DNA of 64,000 nucleotides from CAZTDU01 sp964617355 (GCA_964617355.1 CAZTXP010000056.1:1-64000), one strand, 5' to 3'; shown: positions 25,143-34,309, counted from the first letter of the stretch. The notes: generated by a model not told the origin, from the sequence alone. A program made the numbers and translations.

Positions 25143-26067
25143 CGGCGCCCCAGGTGCCGCGCTGCGCGGCGGCGAACTCGCGCAGGAACTCCTTGAACGC
25201 GGCGCCCGGCGCCGACAGGCGCAGGTCGCGCCAGTGCACGATGTACCAGGCGCGCCGGATCGGGAACCCGCGCACGGGCAGGATGCGCAGTTCCGGCAGG
25301 TCGGCGTCGGATACCGCGTGCCGCGACAGCACGGCGAGCCCCAGCCCGCCGGCCACCGCCTGCTTGATCGCCTCGTTCGAGCCGACCACCATGCGCCGTG
25401 GCAGGCTGGCACGCTCGCGGGCGAGGTGCTCCTCGACCGCCATGCGCGTGCCCGAGCCGGCCTCGCGGAACAGGAAGCGCTCGCCGGCGAGGTCCGCGAG
25501 CGTCGCCGGCTCGCGCGGCGCGCGATAGGCGCGCGGCGCGACGACGACCAGCGGGTTGTCGAGGAACGGCTGCGCCGCCACCGCCCAGTCGGATGGCGGC
25601 GAGTCCATGATGTGCAGGTCGTCCATGCGGTCGCGCAGGCGCGCCATCACGCCCTCCCGGTTCTGCACGTCCAGCTCGACTTCGATGCCCGGGTGCTGGC
25701 GCACGAAAAGGCCGAGCGCCTTCGGCAGGAAGTACTTCGCCGTGGTCACCACGGAGACGCGCAGCGTCCCGCGCCGCAACGCGGCCTCGTCGTCCAGCTT
25801 CGCCTCGAACCCGGACCAGACCGCGGCCAGCTCGCGGCACGCCTCGTGCAAGTCGCGCCCGGCCTGCGTGAGGCGCAGGCCGCGGCCCAGCGGCTCGGTC
25901 AGCGGCCGGCCGACCGCGTCCGCGAGGCCCTTCATCTGCAGCGAGACCGCAGGCTGCGTCAGGTGCAGCGCCTCGGCCGCGCGCGTGACGCTGCCCAGGC
26001 GCGCGACGGCCTCGAAGACCTCGAGTTGTCGCAGCGTCAGGTGGCCGGTGCGGCGGCGGCTGAACAT
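25081..26067 (-). CDS. LysR-family regulator (CbbR-like)
   Basis: A 328-aa DNA-binding regulator. The N-terminal winged helix is HLTLRQLEVFEAVARLGSV with AAEALHLTQPAVSLQMKGL. The effector domain has LRVSVVTTAKYFLPKAL and FLFREAGSGTR, typical of the CbbR/CysB-like group that senses small metabolites. ATG 26067 is used with AGGA upstream; TTG at 26073 is an alternative. The last ~20 residues, a Ser/Arg/Pro-rich tail, are translated antisense to the Bug gene and look like read-through beyond the family's normal end. Confidence 0.88.
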   Translation of the reverse strand: MFSRRRTGHLTLRQLEVFEAVARLGSVTRAAEALHLTQPAVSLQMKGLADAVGRPLTEPLGRGLRLTQAGRDLHEACRELAAVWSGFEAKLDDEAALRRGTLRVSVVTTAKYFLPKALGLFVRQHPGIEVELDVQNREGVMARLRDRMDDLHIMDSPPSDWAVAAQPFLDNPLVVVAPRAYRAPREPATLADLAGERFLFREAGSGTRMAVEEHLARERASLPRRMVVGSNEAIKQAVAGGLGLAVLSRHAVSDADLPELRILPVRGFPIRRAWYIVHWRDLRLSAPGAAFKEFLREFAAAQRGTWGAATPASPRRRSPPSSRRRSPS

Positions 26068-26079
26068 AATCAAATCCTA

Positions 26080-26096
26080 ATGTAAAAATAGAACAT
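26080..26096. promoter_or_regulatory. Candidate LysR-type operator
   Basis: ATGT-N9-ACAT, which contains the T-N11-A core, sits in an AT-rich stretch 13 bases from the regulator's start and between it and the divergent gene at 26170. This is the usual place for autoregulation. It is inferred from symmetry alone. Confidence 0.42.
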
Positions 26097-26169
26097 AACA
26101 AAATTGTCCTGATGGGATTCGCTGCCGACAATCCGCCCGTCCCTCAACCGGCGCAGGAGGATCGTCGAC

Positions 26170-26634
26170 ATGGGCAGTGCATACCGGCGGTATCGCAAGG
26201 ACAGTCCCGAGGCGGTGGCGAGCGTGCTCGCGGCGCTGCTGCTGGGCGACGGACGCCTCGACCCGCGCGAGATCGATTTCATGGATCGCGTCGGGGTGTT
26301 CGGCATCGTCGGCGTGCCGCGCGAGACGTTCCTGCGCGTCGCCTCCGAGGCCTACGCCGCGATGCAGGGCGAGACGGTCCCGGCGGCCACGCAGGGTGCG
26401 CGCCTCGATGCCGCGCTGGAGGCGGTGCGCGACCGCGACCTCCAGCTGCTGGTCTCGGCCGTGCTGCTCTATCTCGCGGAGGCCGACCATGCGATCTGCG
26501 AGCGTGAAGTCGCGCTCGTGCGCCAGGTGTTCGAGCGCTGGTGCGTGTCGGCGGCCGAACTCGAGCGCGGCGTCGGCGTGCCGGTCGCGCGCACGCGGCG
26601 CATCCTCGACGCCGGGCGCCGAACGGCGACCTGA
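26170..26634 (+). CDS. TerB-like domain protein
   Basis: A 154-aa all-helical protein resembling the TerB/DjlA-N-terminal fold. Two similar helical halves carry the acidic motifs LLLGDGRLDPREIDFMDRVGV and LYLAEADHAICEREVALVRQVF, as in TerB domains that bind metal or membranes. GGAGGA lies upstream of the start. It has no Ter operon neighbours, so a tellurite role should not be assumed. It lies 15 bases before the PurK-like gene and may share its transcript. Confidence 0.68.
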   Translation: MGSAYRRYRKDSPEAVASVLAALLLGDGRLDPREIDFMDRVGVFGIVGVPRETFLRVASEAYAAMQGETVPAATQGARLDAALEAVRDRDLQLLVSAVLLYLAEADHAICEREVALVRQVFERWCVSAAELERGVGVPVARTRRILDAGRRTAT

Positions 26635-26649
26635 CGCCACGGATCCCGC

Positions 26650-27843
26650 ATGCCGCGCGCCCGCGACGTCGATCCCCGCATCCTTCCGCCCGCGCAGCTC
26701 GGCGTGATCGGAGGGGGCGCGGCCGGGCTGTGCTTCGCCGATGCGGCGCACGCGATGGGGTATCGGGTCGCGGTGCTGGATCCCGACCGGGACAGTCCCG
26801 CGATGGCCCGCGCCGACGAGCGCTTCGTCGCGCCCTATGACGACGACGCTGCGCTGTCGAGCCTCGCAGCGCGCTGCGCGGCGGTCACCGTCGGCCTCGA
26901 ATGCGTGCCCTCGGCGAGCGTGCAGCGCGTCGAGCACGCCTGCGCCACCGCGCCGCGCGCCGAGGCCGTCGCGGTGCTGCAGGACCGCATTCGCGAGAAG
27001 CGCTTCCTGCGCGCGATCGGGCTCGCGGTCGCGCCGTTCGTCGCCGTGATCTCCGAATCCGACCTCGCCGGCAGCGGTTGCTACCCGGGCATCCTGAAGC
27101 CCGCCTACCAGGACGACGGCGGCGCGGGCCACCGCGCAGTGCACGACGCGCGATCGGCGATCGCCGCGTGGCGTGCGCTCGAGGGCAAGCCTTGCGTGCT
27201 CGAGCGGCGCCTTGCGCTGGAGCGGGAGTTCGCGGTCGTGATGGCGCGGAGCCGGGGCGGCGAGGCGTGCATCTTCCCGGCCGCCGAGACACGGCATGTC
27301 GATGGCCTCCTCGTCCTGGCGGTGGTGCCCGCACGCATTCCCGCCGAAGTCGTCGCGCGCGCCGAGGACGCCGTGCGCCGCATCGCCGGATGCCTGGACT
27401 ACGTCGGCGTGCTCGGCGTCGAGTTCTTCGTCGCCGATGGCGGCCTGCTCGTGAATGCGGTGACCCCGCGTCCGCACGACAGCGCGCGCTACACGCTCGA
27501 CGCGTGCGCGAGCAGCCAGTACGAGCAGCAGGTGCGCGCGTTGTGCGGCCTGCCGCTGGGAGACCCGTCGCCGCGCACCGCGGCCGCGACCACCCTGCTC
27601 GCCGGCGCCGCCGGCGCGACGCCCCGCGGCGAGTGGTCGCGCATCGTGGGCGATCCCGCGGCGCGACTGCACCTGCAGGATCCGCGGCCCTCGCTCGCCA
27701 CGCCGGGACGCATCGTCGGGCACGTCACCCATCTTGCCGACGAGTCCGGAAGCGCGCTCGCGATGGCCGAGGCCTGCCTGCAACGTCTCGATGCGCGCGC
27801 ATGGAACCAAGCCGCCGCGCCACGGTCTATGTTGCCCGCATGA
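26650..27843 (+). CDS. Divergent PurK paralogue (ATP-grasp)
   Basis: A 397-aa protein aligned over its full length with the true PurK at 40382-41530 (both have ILPPA.LGV.GGG, YPGILK, VLGVEFFV, QQVRALCGLPLGD). Key sites have changed: GGGQLG is GGGAAG, TEFENVP is VGLECVP, FGYDGKG is YQDDGGAG, and the metal-ligand Glu of VNEIAPRPHNSGH is Ala270 in VNAVTPRPHDSAR. It therefore probably does not make N5-CAIR. It may be a neofunctionalised ATP-grasp enzyme or a decaying copy. The open frame is intact and overlaps the next frame by ATGA. Confidence 0.82.
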   Translation: MPRARDVDPRILPPAQLGVIGGGAAGLCFADAAHAMGYRVAVLDPDRDSPAMARADERFVAPYDDDAALSSLAARCAAVTVGLECVPSASVQRVEHACATAPRAEAVAVLQDRIREKRFLRAIGLAVAPFVAVISESDLAGSGCYPGILKPAYQDDGGAGHRAVHDARSAIAAWRALEGKPCVLERRLALEREFAVVMARSRGGEACIFPAAETRHVDGLLVLAVVPARIPAEVVARAEDAVRRIAGCLDYVGVLGVEFFVADGGLLVNAVTPRPHDSARYTLDACASSQYEQQVRALCGLPLGDPSPRTAAATTLLAGAAGATPRGEWSRIVGDPAARLHLQDPRPSLATPGRIVGHVTHLADESGSALAMAEACLQRLDARAWNQAAAPRSMLPA

Positions 27844-27875
27844 CGAACCACGAACCGCCAAGGAGGAATCGAATC

Positions 27876-28355
27876 GTGCAACCGGCAATGCCGATGATGT
27901 GCCTGGCGATCGCGACCCTGCTGTCGCTCGCCGCGGGACCGGCGGACGCCGAGGCGCTGCGCTGGACCGACGGCGCCGGGCGCGTCCACTATGGCGATCG
28001 CGCGAGCGCGCCGCCGGGCGCCGCCGAGCCCGTGCCGGACCGCGTGTCGGCCGGCGCGGTGGCATCGCTTACGGCGCAAGACATCGACGCCGCGCGCGAG
28101 CGCGCGAGGGAACGGCGACAGGCGCTCGAGGAAGCGCACGCCGGCGTCGCCGCCGCGCAGTCCCGGCTGGACGGCGCGCAGCGGCGTCGCGAGGCCGGCG
28201 TCGAGCCATTGCCGGGCGAGCGCCTCGGTCTCGCCGGCGGCGGCGCGCGTCTCGCGCCGCGGTACTTCGAGCGCCAGGCGGCGCTCGAGGCCGAGCAGCG
28301 CGCCGCGAAGGCCGACCTCGACGAGGCGGTCGCCAACCTCAACCGGCTGCGCTAG
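27876..28355 (+). CDS. DUF4124 domain exported protein
   Basis: A 159-aa secreted protein. GTG at 27876 is chosen because AGGAGG lies nine bases upstream; an in-frame ATG at 27840 would add 12 residues before the signal peptide. The signal peptide (about 1-25) ends GPADA. EALRWTDGAGRVHYGDR is the DUF4124 signature, a small beta domain common in proteobacterial envelope proteins. The rest is a charged helix with Ala/Arg/Glu repeats, likely coiled coil. It precedes the metal-efflux operon by eight bases but need not belong to it. Confidence 0.78.
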   Translation: MQPAMPMMCLAIATLLSLAAGPADAEALRWTDGAGRVHYGDRASAPPGAAEPVPDRVSAGAVASLTAQDIDAARERARERRQALEEAHAGVAAAQSRLDGAQRRREAGVEPLPGERLGLAGGGARLAPRYFERQAALEAEQRAAKADLDEAVANLNRLR

Positions 28356-28363
28356 GAATCGCG

Positions 28364-29623
28364 ATGAACCACGGCGTCGCGCATGCCGCGCGAGGGATCC
28401 TGCTGGGCGCCGCGCTCTCGCTGCCGGCGGTGGCGGGGGCGCTCGGGCTCGACGACTACCTGGCGCAGGTGGCGCGCCACAACCCGGAACTCGCGGCGGC
28501 GCGCGGCCAGCGTGCCTTCGCCGAGGCGGAGTCGCTCACCGCGCGCGCCTATCCCAACCCCGAGGTCGAGCTTGGCGCCGGTCCCTGGCGTTCTCGCGTC
28601 GGCGGTGCCTCGGGTTCGGCGACGCAGCTCGGCGTCACGCAGCCGATCGACCTGCCGTCGGTGCGCGCGCCGCGCATCGGCGCCGCGGAGGCGGGCGTCG
28701 CCGCGGCCCTCGCCGCCGAGCGCTCGACGCGGCTGTCGATCGGTTTCCTCGCGCGGCAGGCCTACGCCGAATGGCTGCGCCGCGCCGAGGACGAGCGCAG
28801 CGCGCGCGAGAACGCGGCGCTGCTCGCGCAGATCCGCGACCGCGTCGCGGCGCGCGTCGCGGTCGGCGAGGCGCCGCGCTTCGAGCTGGTGCGCGCCGAG
28901 GCCGAGTCGCTCGCGGCGCAGAACACGCTCGCCGCAGCACGCCTGCGCGTCGACGAGGCGCGCGGCACCATGCGCCGCCTCGCCGGCAACGCATTGCCTG
29001 CGCAGTTCGAGCCGTCCGGCCCGCCGCCGATGCCCGCCGACCAGGTGCCGGCGCTCGCGCCGCTGCAGGACGAGGTGCTCGCGGCGCATCCGGCGCTGAA
29101 GGTCCTCGAGGCCGAGCGCGAGCGCGCGCGCCTGCGGCTGGAACAGGAACGCGCGCTGCGCGCGCCGCAACCGTCGCTGCGCCTCGGCGACTCGCGCGAC
29201 CCGGAGATGCGCGCCACGACGGTCGGCGTCGCGGTCACGGTGCCGCTGTGGAACCGCCGCGAGGGCCCGATCGCGCAGGCGCAGGCCGGCATCGACCTCG
29301 CGGCCGCGCAACTCGAGCGCGAGCGCGCCAACCTGCTGCGGGATCTCGACTCCGCGCACGCGCGCTTCGGCATCGCGCAGCGCCAGGTGCAGACCTTCGA
29401 GGCGGGACTCCTGAAGAGCGCCGAGGCGGCGCTGCAGGTCGCCGAGGCGGCCTACCGCTTCGGCGAGCGCAGCTTCCTCGAGGTGCTCGACGCGCAGCGA
29501 ACGCTGCGCACCGTGCGCACCGACTACAACCAGGCGCGCTTCGATCGCCTGTCGGCCTGGCTCGACCTCGAGCGCCTGCGCGCGCGCGATCCCTTCGCTT
29601 CTTCCAGCCCGAGTCCCCGATGA
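28364..29623 (+). CDS. czcC: CzcC-like outer-membrane efflux protein
   Basis: A 419-aa TolC-family outer-membrane channel subunit of a heavy-metal RND pump. There is a signal peptide at about 1-25 (ending VAGALG), and two long alpha-helical repeats with the typical LDDYLAQVARHNPELAAARGQ and AAQLERERANLLRDLDSAHARF segments. The end EVLDAQRTLRTVRTDYNQARFDRLSAWLDLERL matches CzcC. The start at 28364 lies eight bases after the DUF4124 stop. It overlaps czcB by four bases, so order is C–B–A as in classic Czc operons. Confidence 0.9.
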   Translation: MNHGVAHAARGILLGAALSLPAVAGALGLDDYLAQVARHNPELAAARGQRAFAEAESLTARAYPNPEVELGAGPWRSRVGGASGSATQLGVTQPIDLPSVRAPRIGAAEAGVAAALAAERSTRLSIGFLARQAYAEWLRRAEDERSARENAALLAQIRDRVAARVAVGEAPRFELVRAEAESLAAQNTLAAARLRVDEARGTMRRLAGNALPAQFEPSGPPPMPADQVPALAPLQDEVLAAHPALKVLEAERERARLRLEQERALRAPQPSLRLGDSRDPEMRATTVGVAVTVPLWNRREGPIAQAQAGIDLAAAQLERERANLLRDLDSAHARFGIAQRQVQTFEAGLLKSAEAALQVAEAAYRFGERSFLEVLDAQRTLRTVRTDYNQARFDRLSAWLDLERLRARDPFASSSPSPR

Positions 29624-30801
29624 CCCGAATCCTGCTCGCCGCGTGCGCCGCGGCGCTCCTGTCCGCCTGCGGGGAGAAGCCCGCGCCGAAGCCCGCGGCG
29701 GTGCGCGACCCGCTCGTCGTCGAGGCGGGCCCGGACCTGGTCGCGAGGCTGCAGCTCGGCCTGCCGGAGTACGCCGAGGTGCGCGAGGTGCTGCGCGTCC
29801 CGGGCCGCATCGAGGCCGACGAGACGCGCCTTGCGCGCGTCGGCGCGCCGGTGGCGGGGCGCCTGACCGATCTCGCGGCTGCGGTCGGCGAGGAAGTGAG
29901 GCGCGGCCAGACGCTCGCCACGCTGAACAGCACCGAACTCTCGGCAGCGCAGCTTGCCTACCTGAAGGCGCAGTCGCAGCGCAGCCTCGCGGCGCGCGCC
30001 GCGGCGCGCGCGCAGCAGCTCCTCGAGGCCGACGTGATCGGCACGGCCGAGGTGCAGCGCCGGCAGGCCGAACTCGCGCAGGCCGAGGCCGAGGCCGCCG
30101 CGGCGCGCGACCAGCTGAAGGTGCTCGGCATGGCCGCGGGCGCGATCGACCGCCTCGCCGCGACCGGCACCATTACGTCGGTCACGCACATCGTCGCCAG
30201 CCTCTCGGGCACCGTGATCGAGCGCAAGGTCACCGAGGGGCAGGTGGTGCAGCCCGCCGACGGCGTGTTCCTGATCGCCGACCTGTCGCGCGTCTGGGTG
30301 TCGGCCGACGTGCCCGAGCAGAGCGCTGGCGCGCTGCGCATCGGCGAGTCGGTGCAGGCCGAGATTCCGGCCCTCGGCGGCCGGCGCGTGCAGGGCACGG
30401 TGCAGTTCGTGAGCCCCACCGTGAGCCCGGACACGCGCACCATCCGGGCGCGCATGGTGCTCGACAACCCCGATCGCGAGTTCAAGCCGGCGATGCTCGC
30501 GTCGGTGCTGATCCGCAGCAGCCCGCAGCGCCGGATGACGATCCCGGTCGAGGCCGTGGTGCGCGACGAGAACCGCGACTTCGTGTTCGTGCAGGCGGGC
30601 GACGGCGCGTTCCGGCTGCGCGAGGTCTCGCTCGGCGTCGAGCACGAGGGGCGGCGCGTGGTGCTCGGCGGGCTGCGCGAGACGGAGCGCCTGGTGAGCG
30701 GCGGCGCGTTCCACCTGAACAACGAACGCCAGCGGCGCGCGGTTCAGGGCGCCGGGGCGGCGCCCGCGCCGAAGGGCGCCGCGGCGCCGGACAAGCGCTG
30801 A
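29620..30801 (+). CDS. czcB: CzcB-like RND periplasmic adaptor (lipoprotein)
   Basis: A 393-aa membrane-fusion protein linking CzcA and CzcC. The lipobox LLSAC puts the lipidated Cys at residue 17. Adaptor domains follow: a barrel-sandwich/lipoyl part (GAPVAGRLTDLAAAVGEEVRRGQTLATL), an Ala/Gln-rich helical hairpin (about 115-175), the second lipoyl half (SGTVIERKVTEGQVVQ) and a beta-barrel (VWVSADVPEQ...). There is no His-rich N-terminal metal segment such as that of the classical CzcB. Translation is coupled to czcC (ATGA) and it lies seven bases before czcA. Confidence 0.9.
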   Translation: MTRILLAACAAALLSACGEKPAPKPAAVRDPLVVEAGPDLVARLQLGLPEYAEVREVLRVPGRIEADETRLARVGAPVAGRLTDLAAAVGEEVRRGQTLATLNSTELSAAQLAYLKAQSQRSLAARAAARAQQLLEADVIGTAEVQRRQAELAQAEAEAAAARDQLKVLGMAAGAIDRLAATGTITSVTHIVASLSGTVIERKVTEGQVVQPADGVFLIADLSRVWVSADVPEQSAGALRIGESVQAEIPALGGRRVQGTVQFVSPTVSPDTRTIRARMVLDNPDREFKPAMLASVLIRSSPQRRMTIPVEAVVRDENRDFVFVQAGDGAFRLREVSLGVEHEGRRVVLGGLRETERLVSGGAFHLNNERQRRAVQGAGAAPAPKGAAAPDKR

Positions 30802-30808
30802 GGACGCC

Positions 30809-33800
30809 ATGATCGACGCGATGGTGCGCGCGGCGCTGGCGCAGCGCCTGGTGGTGGTCGTGCTGGCATTGGTACTGCTCGCGTTCGGCCTGAACGCGGC
30901 GCGCAAGCTCTCGGTGGACGCGTTCCCCGACGTCACCAACGTGCAGGTGCAGATCGCGACCGAGGCGCCGGGCCGCTCGCCCGAGGAAGTGGAGCGCTTC
31001 GTCACCGTGCCGGTCGAGATCGCGATGACGGGCCTGCCCGGCCTCGTCGAGATGCGGTCGCTCAACAAGCCCGGCCTGTCGCTCATCACGCTCGTCTTCA
31101 CCGACGCGACCGACGTCTACTTCGCGCGCCAGCTGGTGATGGAGCGCCTGATCGAGATCGGCGGCCGCCTGCCTGCGGGCACCACGCCGGTGCTCGGGCC
31201 GGTGTCCACGGCGCTCGGCGAGGTCTACCAGTACACGCTCGAGCGCCCGGACGACGGCAAGCGCGCGCTGTCGAAGGAAGAGCTTACCGAGCGGCGCACC
31301 GTGCAGGACTGGGTGGTGCGGCCGCTCCTGCGCTCGATCCCCGGCATCGCCGAGATCAATTCCACCGGCGGCTACGTGCGCCAGTACCAGGTGCTGGTCG
31401 AGCCGGACCGGCTGCGGCACTACAAGGTGTCGATCCAGGACGTCTGGCAGGCGCTCGCGCGCAACAACGCCAACGCCGGCGGAGGCGTGCTGCCGCAGAA
31501 GGCCGAGCAGTACCTGATCCGGGGCATCGGCCTGGTGAAGGACCTCGACGACCTGCGCAACATCGTGCTGAAGGAGGCCGGCGGCACGCCGGTGTACGTG
31601 CGCGACGTCGCCGAGGTGGCCTTCGGCGAGGAGGTACGCTACGGCGCGATGATCAAGAACGGCGAGACCGAGGCGGTCGGCGGCGTCGTGATGATGATCC
31701 GCGCGGGCAACGCCAAGGAGGTCGTGTCGCGCATCAAGGCGCGCGTCGACGAGATCAACGCCAAGGGCATGCTGCCCGGCGGCCTGAAGATCGTGCCCTA
31801 CTACGACCGCTCGGAGCTCGTGGACGCGGCGCTGTGGACGGTGACCAAGGTGCTGCTCGAAGGCGTGCTCTTCGTGGTCGTCGTGCTGGTCCTCTTCCTC
31901 GGCGACCTGCGCAGCTCGCTGATCGTGGTCGCCACGCTGGTCCTGACGCCGCTCGCCACGTTCATGGTGATGAATCGCTACGGCCTGTCGGCGAACCTGA
32001 TGTCGCTCGGCGGCCTCGCGATCGCGATCGGCCTGATGGTGGACGGCTCGGTGGTTGTGGTCGATAACGCGTTAGCGCGCCTCGGGGAGTCGAAGGACGA
32101 GAGCCGGGTGCGGGTGATCTTCGAGGCGGTCAAGGAGGTGGCGACACCGGTGATCTTCGGCATCGGCGTGATCATCCTGGTGTTCCTGCCGCTGATGACG
32201 CTGCAGGGCATGGAGGGCAAGATGTTCGCGCCGCTCGCCTACACGATCGCGATCGCGCTCTTCATCTCGCTGGTGCTGTCGCTGACGCTGACGCCCGCGC
32301 TCGCCACCTACCTGTTGAAGGGCGGTGCCGAGCACGACACCTGGATGATCGCGCGCCTGAAGCGCCCGTACCTGCGCCTGCTCGACCTCGCGCTCGCCAA
32401 CGAGAGGAAGACCGTGGGCGCCGCGGTGGCCGCGTTCGTGCTCGCGCTGGCGGTGGTGCCGTTCCTCGGCACCGCGTTCATCCCGGAGATGAAGGAGGGC
32501 TCGATCTCGCCGTCGATGGACCGCGTGCCCAACATCGCGATCGACGAATCGATCGCGATGGAGAAGGAGGCGATGCGCCGCGTGATGGAGGTGCCGGGCG
32601 TGAAGCTCGCCGTATCGCGCCTCGGGCGCGGCGAGTCGCCCGCCGACCCCGCGGGGCCGAACGAGGCCGACCCGATCGTGACGCTGAAGCCGCGCGACGA
32701 GTGGCCGAAGGGCTGGACGCAGGACACCATCGCCGCGGCCATCGTCGAGAAGCTGAAGTCGCTGCCCGGCGTGCAGCTGGTCATGGCGCAGCCGATCTCG
32801 GATCGCGTCGACGAGATGGTGACGGGCGTGCGGTCGGATGTCGCGGTGAAGCTCTTCGGCGACGACCTCGAGGTACTGCGCGCGAAGGCGAACGAGATCG
32901 CCAAGGTCGCCGGCGGCGTGCGCGGCATGCGCGACCTGCGCGTCGAGCGCGTGGGCGGGCAGCAGTACCTGACCGTGGCGATCGACCGCCAGGCGATCGC
33001 GCGCGCCGGCCTCAACGTCGCCGACGTGCAGGATGTGATCGAGATGGCGATCGGCGGCAAGGTGGCCACCGAGATCTACGAGGGCGAGCGGCGCTTCTCG
33101 GCGATCGTGCGCCTGCCCGAGCGCCTGCGCGACAGCATCGCCGAGATCCGCGCGATCACGCTGACCGCGCCCTCGGGCGCGCTGGTCGCGCTGGAGAGCC
33201 TCGCGCGTATCGAGGTCTCCGAGGGACCGGCGCAGGTGAGCCGGGAAATGGGCAAGCGCCGCATCGTCGTCGGCATCAACGTGCAGGACCGAGACCTCGG
33301 CGGCTTCGTCGCCGAGCTGCGCGGCGCGGTCGAGGCGGGCGTCGCGCTGCCCGAGGGCTACTACCTGGAGTGGGGCGGGCAGTTCCAGAACATGGAGCGC
33401 GCGCTCGGCCACCTGATGGTGATCGTGCCGGTGACCGTGGGCGCGATCTTCTTCCTCCTCTTCCTGCTCTTCAACTCGCTGCGCTTCGCGACGCTGATCA
33501 TCACGGTGCTGCCGTTCGCGTCGATCGGCGGCGTGCTCGCGCTGGCGGTGACCGGCGAGTACCTGTCGGTGCCGGCGTCGGTGGGGTTCATCGCGCTTTG
33601 GGGCATCGCGGTGCTGAACGGCGTCGTGCTCGTCACCTGCATCCGCAAGCTGCGCGAGGACGGCCTGCCGATGGCGCGCGCGGTGGTCGAGGGCGCGACG
33701 CAGCGCTTCCGCCCGGTGATGATGACCGCGACCGTGGCGATGCTCGGCCTGATCCCGTTCCTGTTCGCCACCGGGCCGGGCTCCGAGGTGCAGCGGCCGC

Positions 33801-33904
33801 TCGCCATCGTGGTGATCGGCGGCCTGATCACGTCGACGCTGCTCACGCTGGTCGTGGTGCCGACGCTGTACCGCTTCTTCGAGGAAAGGAGGATCGAGGC
33901 ATGA
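30809..33904 (+). CDS. czcA: CzcA/HME-type RND metal efflux pump
   Basis: A 1031-aa inner-membrane proton/metal antiporter with twelve expected membrane spans and two large periplasmic loops. The opening KLSVDAFPDVTNVQVQI and the GRGESPADPAGPNEADPIV segment are diagnostic of the heavy-metal (HME) subgroup. The fourth-span motif reads AIAIGLMVDGSVVVVDN (about residues 404-420). It combines the AIAIG of Cu/Ag pumps with the VDG of Zn/Co/Cd pumps, and has Asp rather than Glu before Asn. The metal is therefore uncertain. It overlaps the PII-like gene by ATGA. Confidence 0.92.
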   Translation: MIDAMVRAALAQRLVVVVLALVLLAFGLNAARKLSVDAFPDVTNVQVQIATEAPGRSPEEVERFVTVPVEIAMTGLPGLVEMRSLNKPGLSLITLVFTDATDVYFARQLVMERLIEIGGRLPAGTTPVLGPVSTALGEVYQYTLERPDDGKRALSKEELTERRTVQDWVVRPLLRSIPGIAEINSTGGYVRQYQVLVEPDRLRHYKVSIQDVWQALARNNANAGGGVLPQKAEQYLIRGIGLVKDLDDLRNIVLKEAGGTPVYVRDVAEVAFGEEVRYGAMIKNGETEAVGGVVMMIRAGNAKEVVSRIKARVDEINAKGMLPGGLKIVPYYDRSELVDAALWTVTKVLLEGVLFVVVVLVLFLGDLRSSLIVVATLVLTPLATFMVMNRYGLSANLMSLGGLAIAIGLMVDGSVVVVDNALARLGESKDESRVRVIFEAVKEVATPVIFGIGVIILVFLPLMTLQGMEGKMFAPLAYTIAIALFISLVLSLTLTPALATYLLKGGAEHDTWMIARLKRPYLRLLDLALANERKTVGAAVAAFVLALAVVPFLGTAFIPEMKEGSISPSMDRVPNIAIDESIAMEKEAMRRVMEVPGVKLAVSRLGRGESPADPAGPNEADPIVTLKPRDEWPKGWTQDTIAAAIVEKLKSLPGVQLVMAQPISDRVDEMVTGVRSDVAVKLFGDDLEVLRAKANEIAKVAGGVRGMRDLRVERVGGQQYLTVAIDRQAIARAGLNVADVQDVIEMAIGGKVATEIYEGERRFSAIVRLPERLRDSIAEIRAITLTAPSGALVALESLARIEVSEGPAQVSREMGKRRIVVGINVQDRDLGGFVAELRGAVEAGVALPEGYYLEWGGQFQNMERALGHLMVIVPVTVGAIFFLLFLLFNSLRFATLIITVLPFASIGGVLALAVTGEYLSVPASVGFIALWGIAVLNGVVLVTCIRKLREDGLPMARAVVEGATQRFRPVMMTATVAMLGLIPFLFATGPGSEVQRPLAIVVIGGLITSTLLTLVVVPTLYRFFEERRIEA

Positions 33905-34233
33905 AGGAGATCAAGGCAGTGATCCAGCCGGGGCGGCTGTCGCGGCTGCGCGAGGCGGTGCGGCGGATTCCCGACTTCCCCGGCATGACGGTGTCCCGCG
34001 CCGAGGGCTCGGGGTACCACCCGCAGAAGCCGGCGTCCGCCGGGATCAAGGGCGAGCTCGCGGATTTCTCGGCCAAGGTGCGCATCGAGATCGTCGCGCC
34101 CGACGAGCAGGTCGAGGCGCTGTGCGCGCTGGTGCGCGACGCGTGCCACACCGGGCAGGCCGGCGACGGGGTGGTATGGGTGGTCCCGGTGGAGCGGTTC
34201 GGCCGCCTGCGCGAACCCGCGGGGCCGCGGTAG
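33901..34233 (+). CDS. PII-like protein of metal-efflux operon
   Basis: A 110-aa protein with the PII ferredoxin-like fold: MKEIKAVIQPGRLSRLREAV at the start and KVRIEIVAPDEQVEALCALVRDACHTGQAGDGVVWVVPVE near the end. The T-loop (AEGSGYHPQKPASAGIKGEL) lacks the RGAEY uridylylation site of GlnB/GlnK. PII-like genes next to HME-RND pumps have been grouped as a separate subfamily (PII-NG). It is the last gene of the czc operon, coupled to czcA, and could sense a metal or nucleotide and act on the pump. This is inferred from context. Confidence 0.82.
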   Translation: MKEIKAVIQPGRLSRLREAVRRIPDFPGMTVSRAEGSGYHPQKPASAGIKGELADFSAKVRIEIVAPDEQVEALCALVRDACHTGQAGDGVVWVVPVERFGRLREPAGPR

Positions 34234-34309
34234 GGGCCGTCAATTGCCGTGAGAGGGAATATTCATTGGATGAATGCAGCCCCAGGGTGGCATCATCAGT
34301 GCCGTACCA

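Noticed and set aside
26170..26634. Tellurite resistance gene terB
   Set aside because: Only the helical fold is similar. There are no terA/C/D/E/Z genes around it; the terC at 34441 is an Alx-type gene under a manganese riboswitch.
34243..34262. Promoter ahead of the riboswitch (TTGCCG and TATTCA)
   Set aside because: The spacing is only about ten bases, far short of a sigma-70 promoter.
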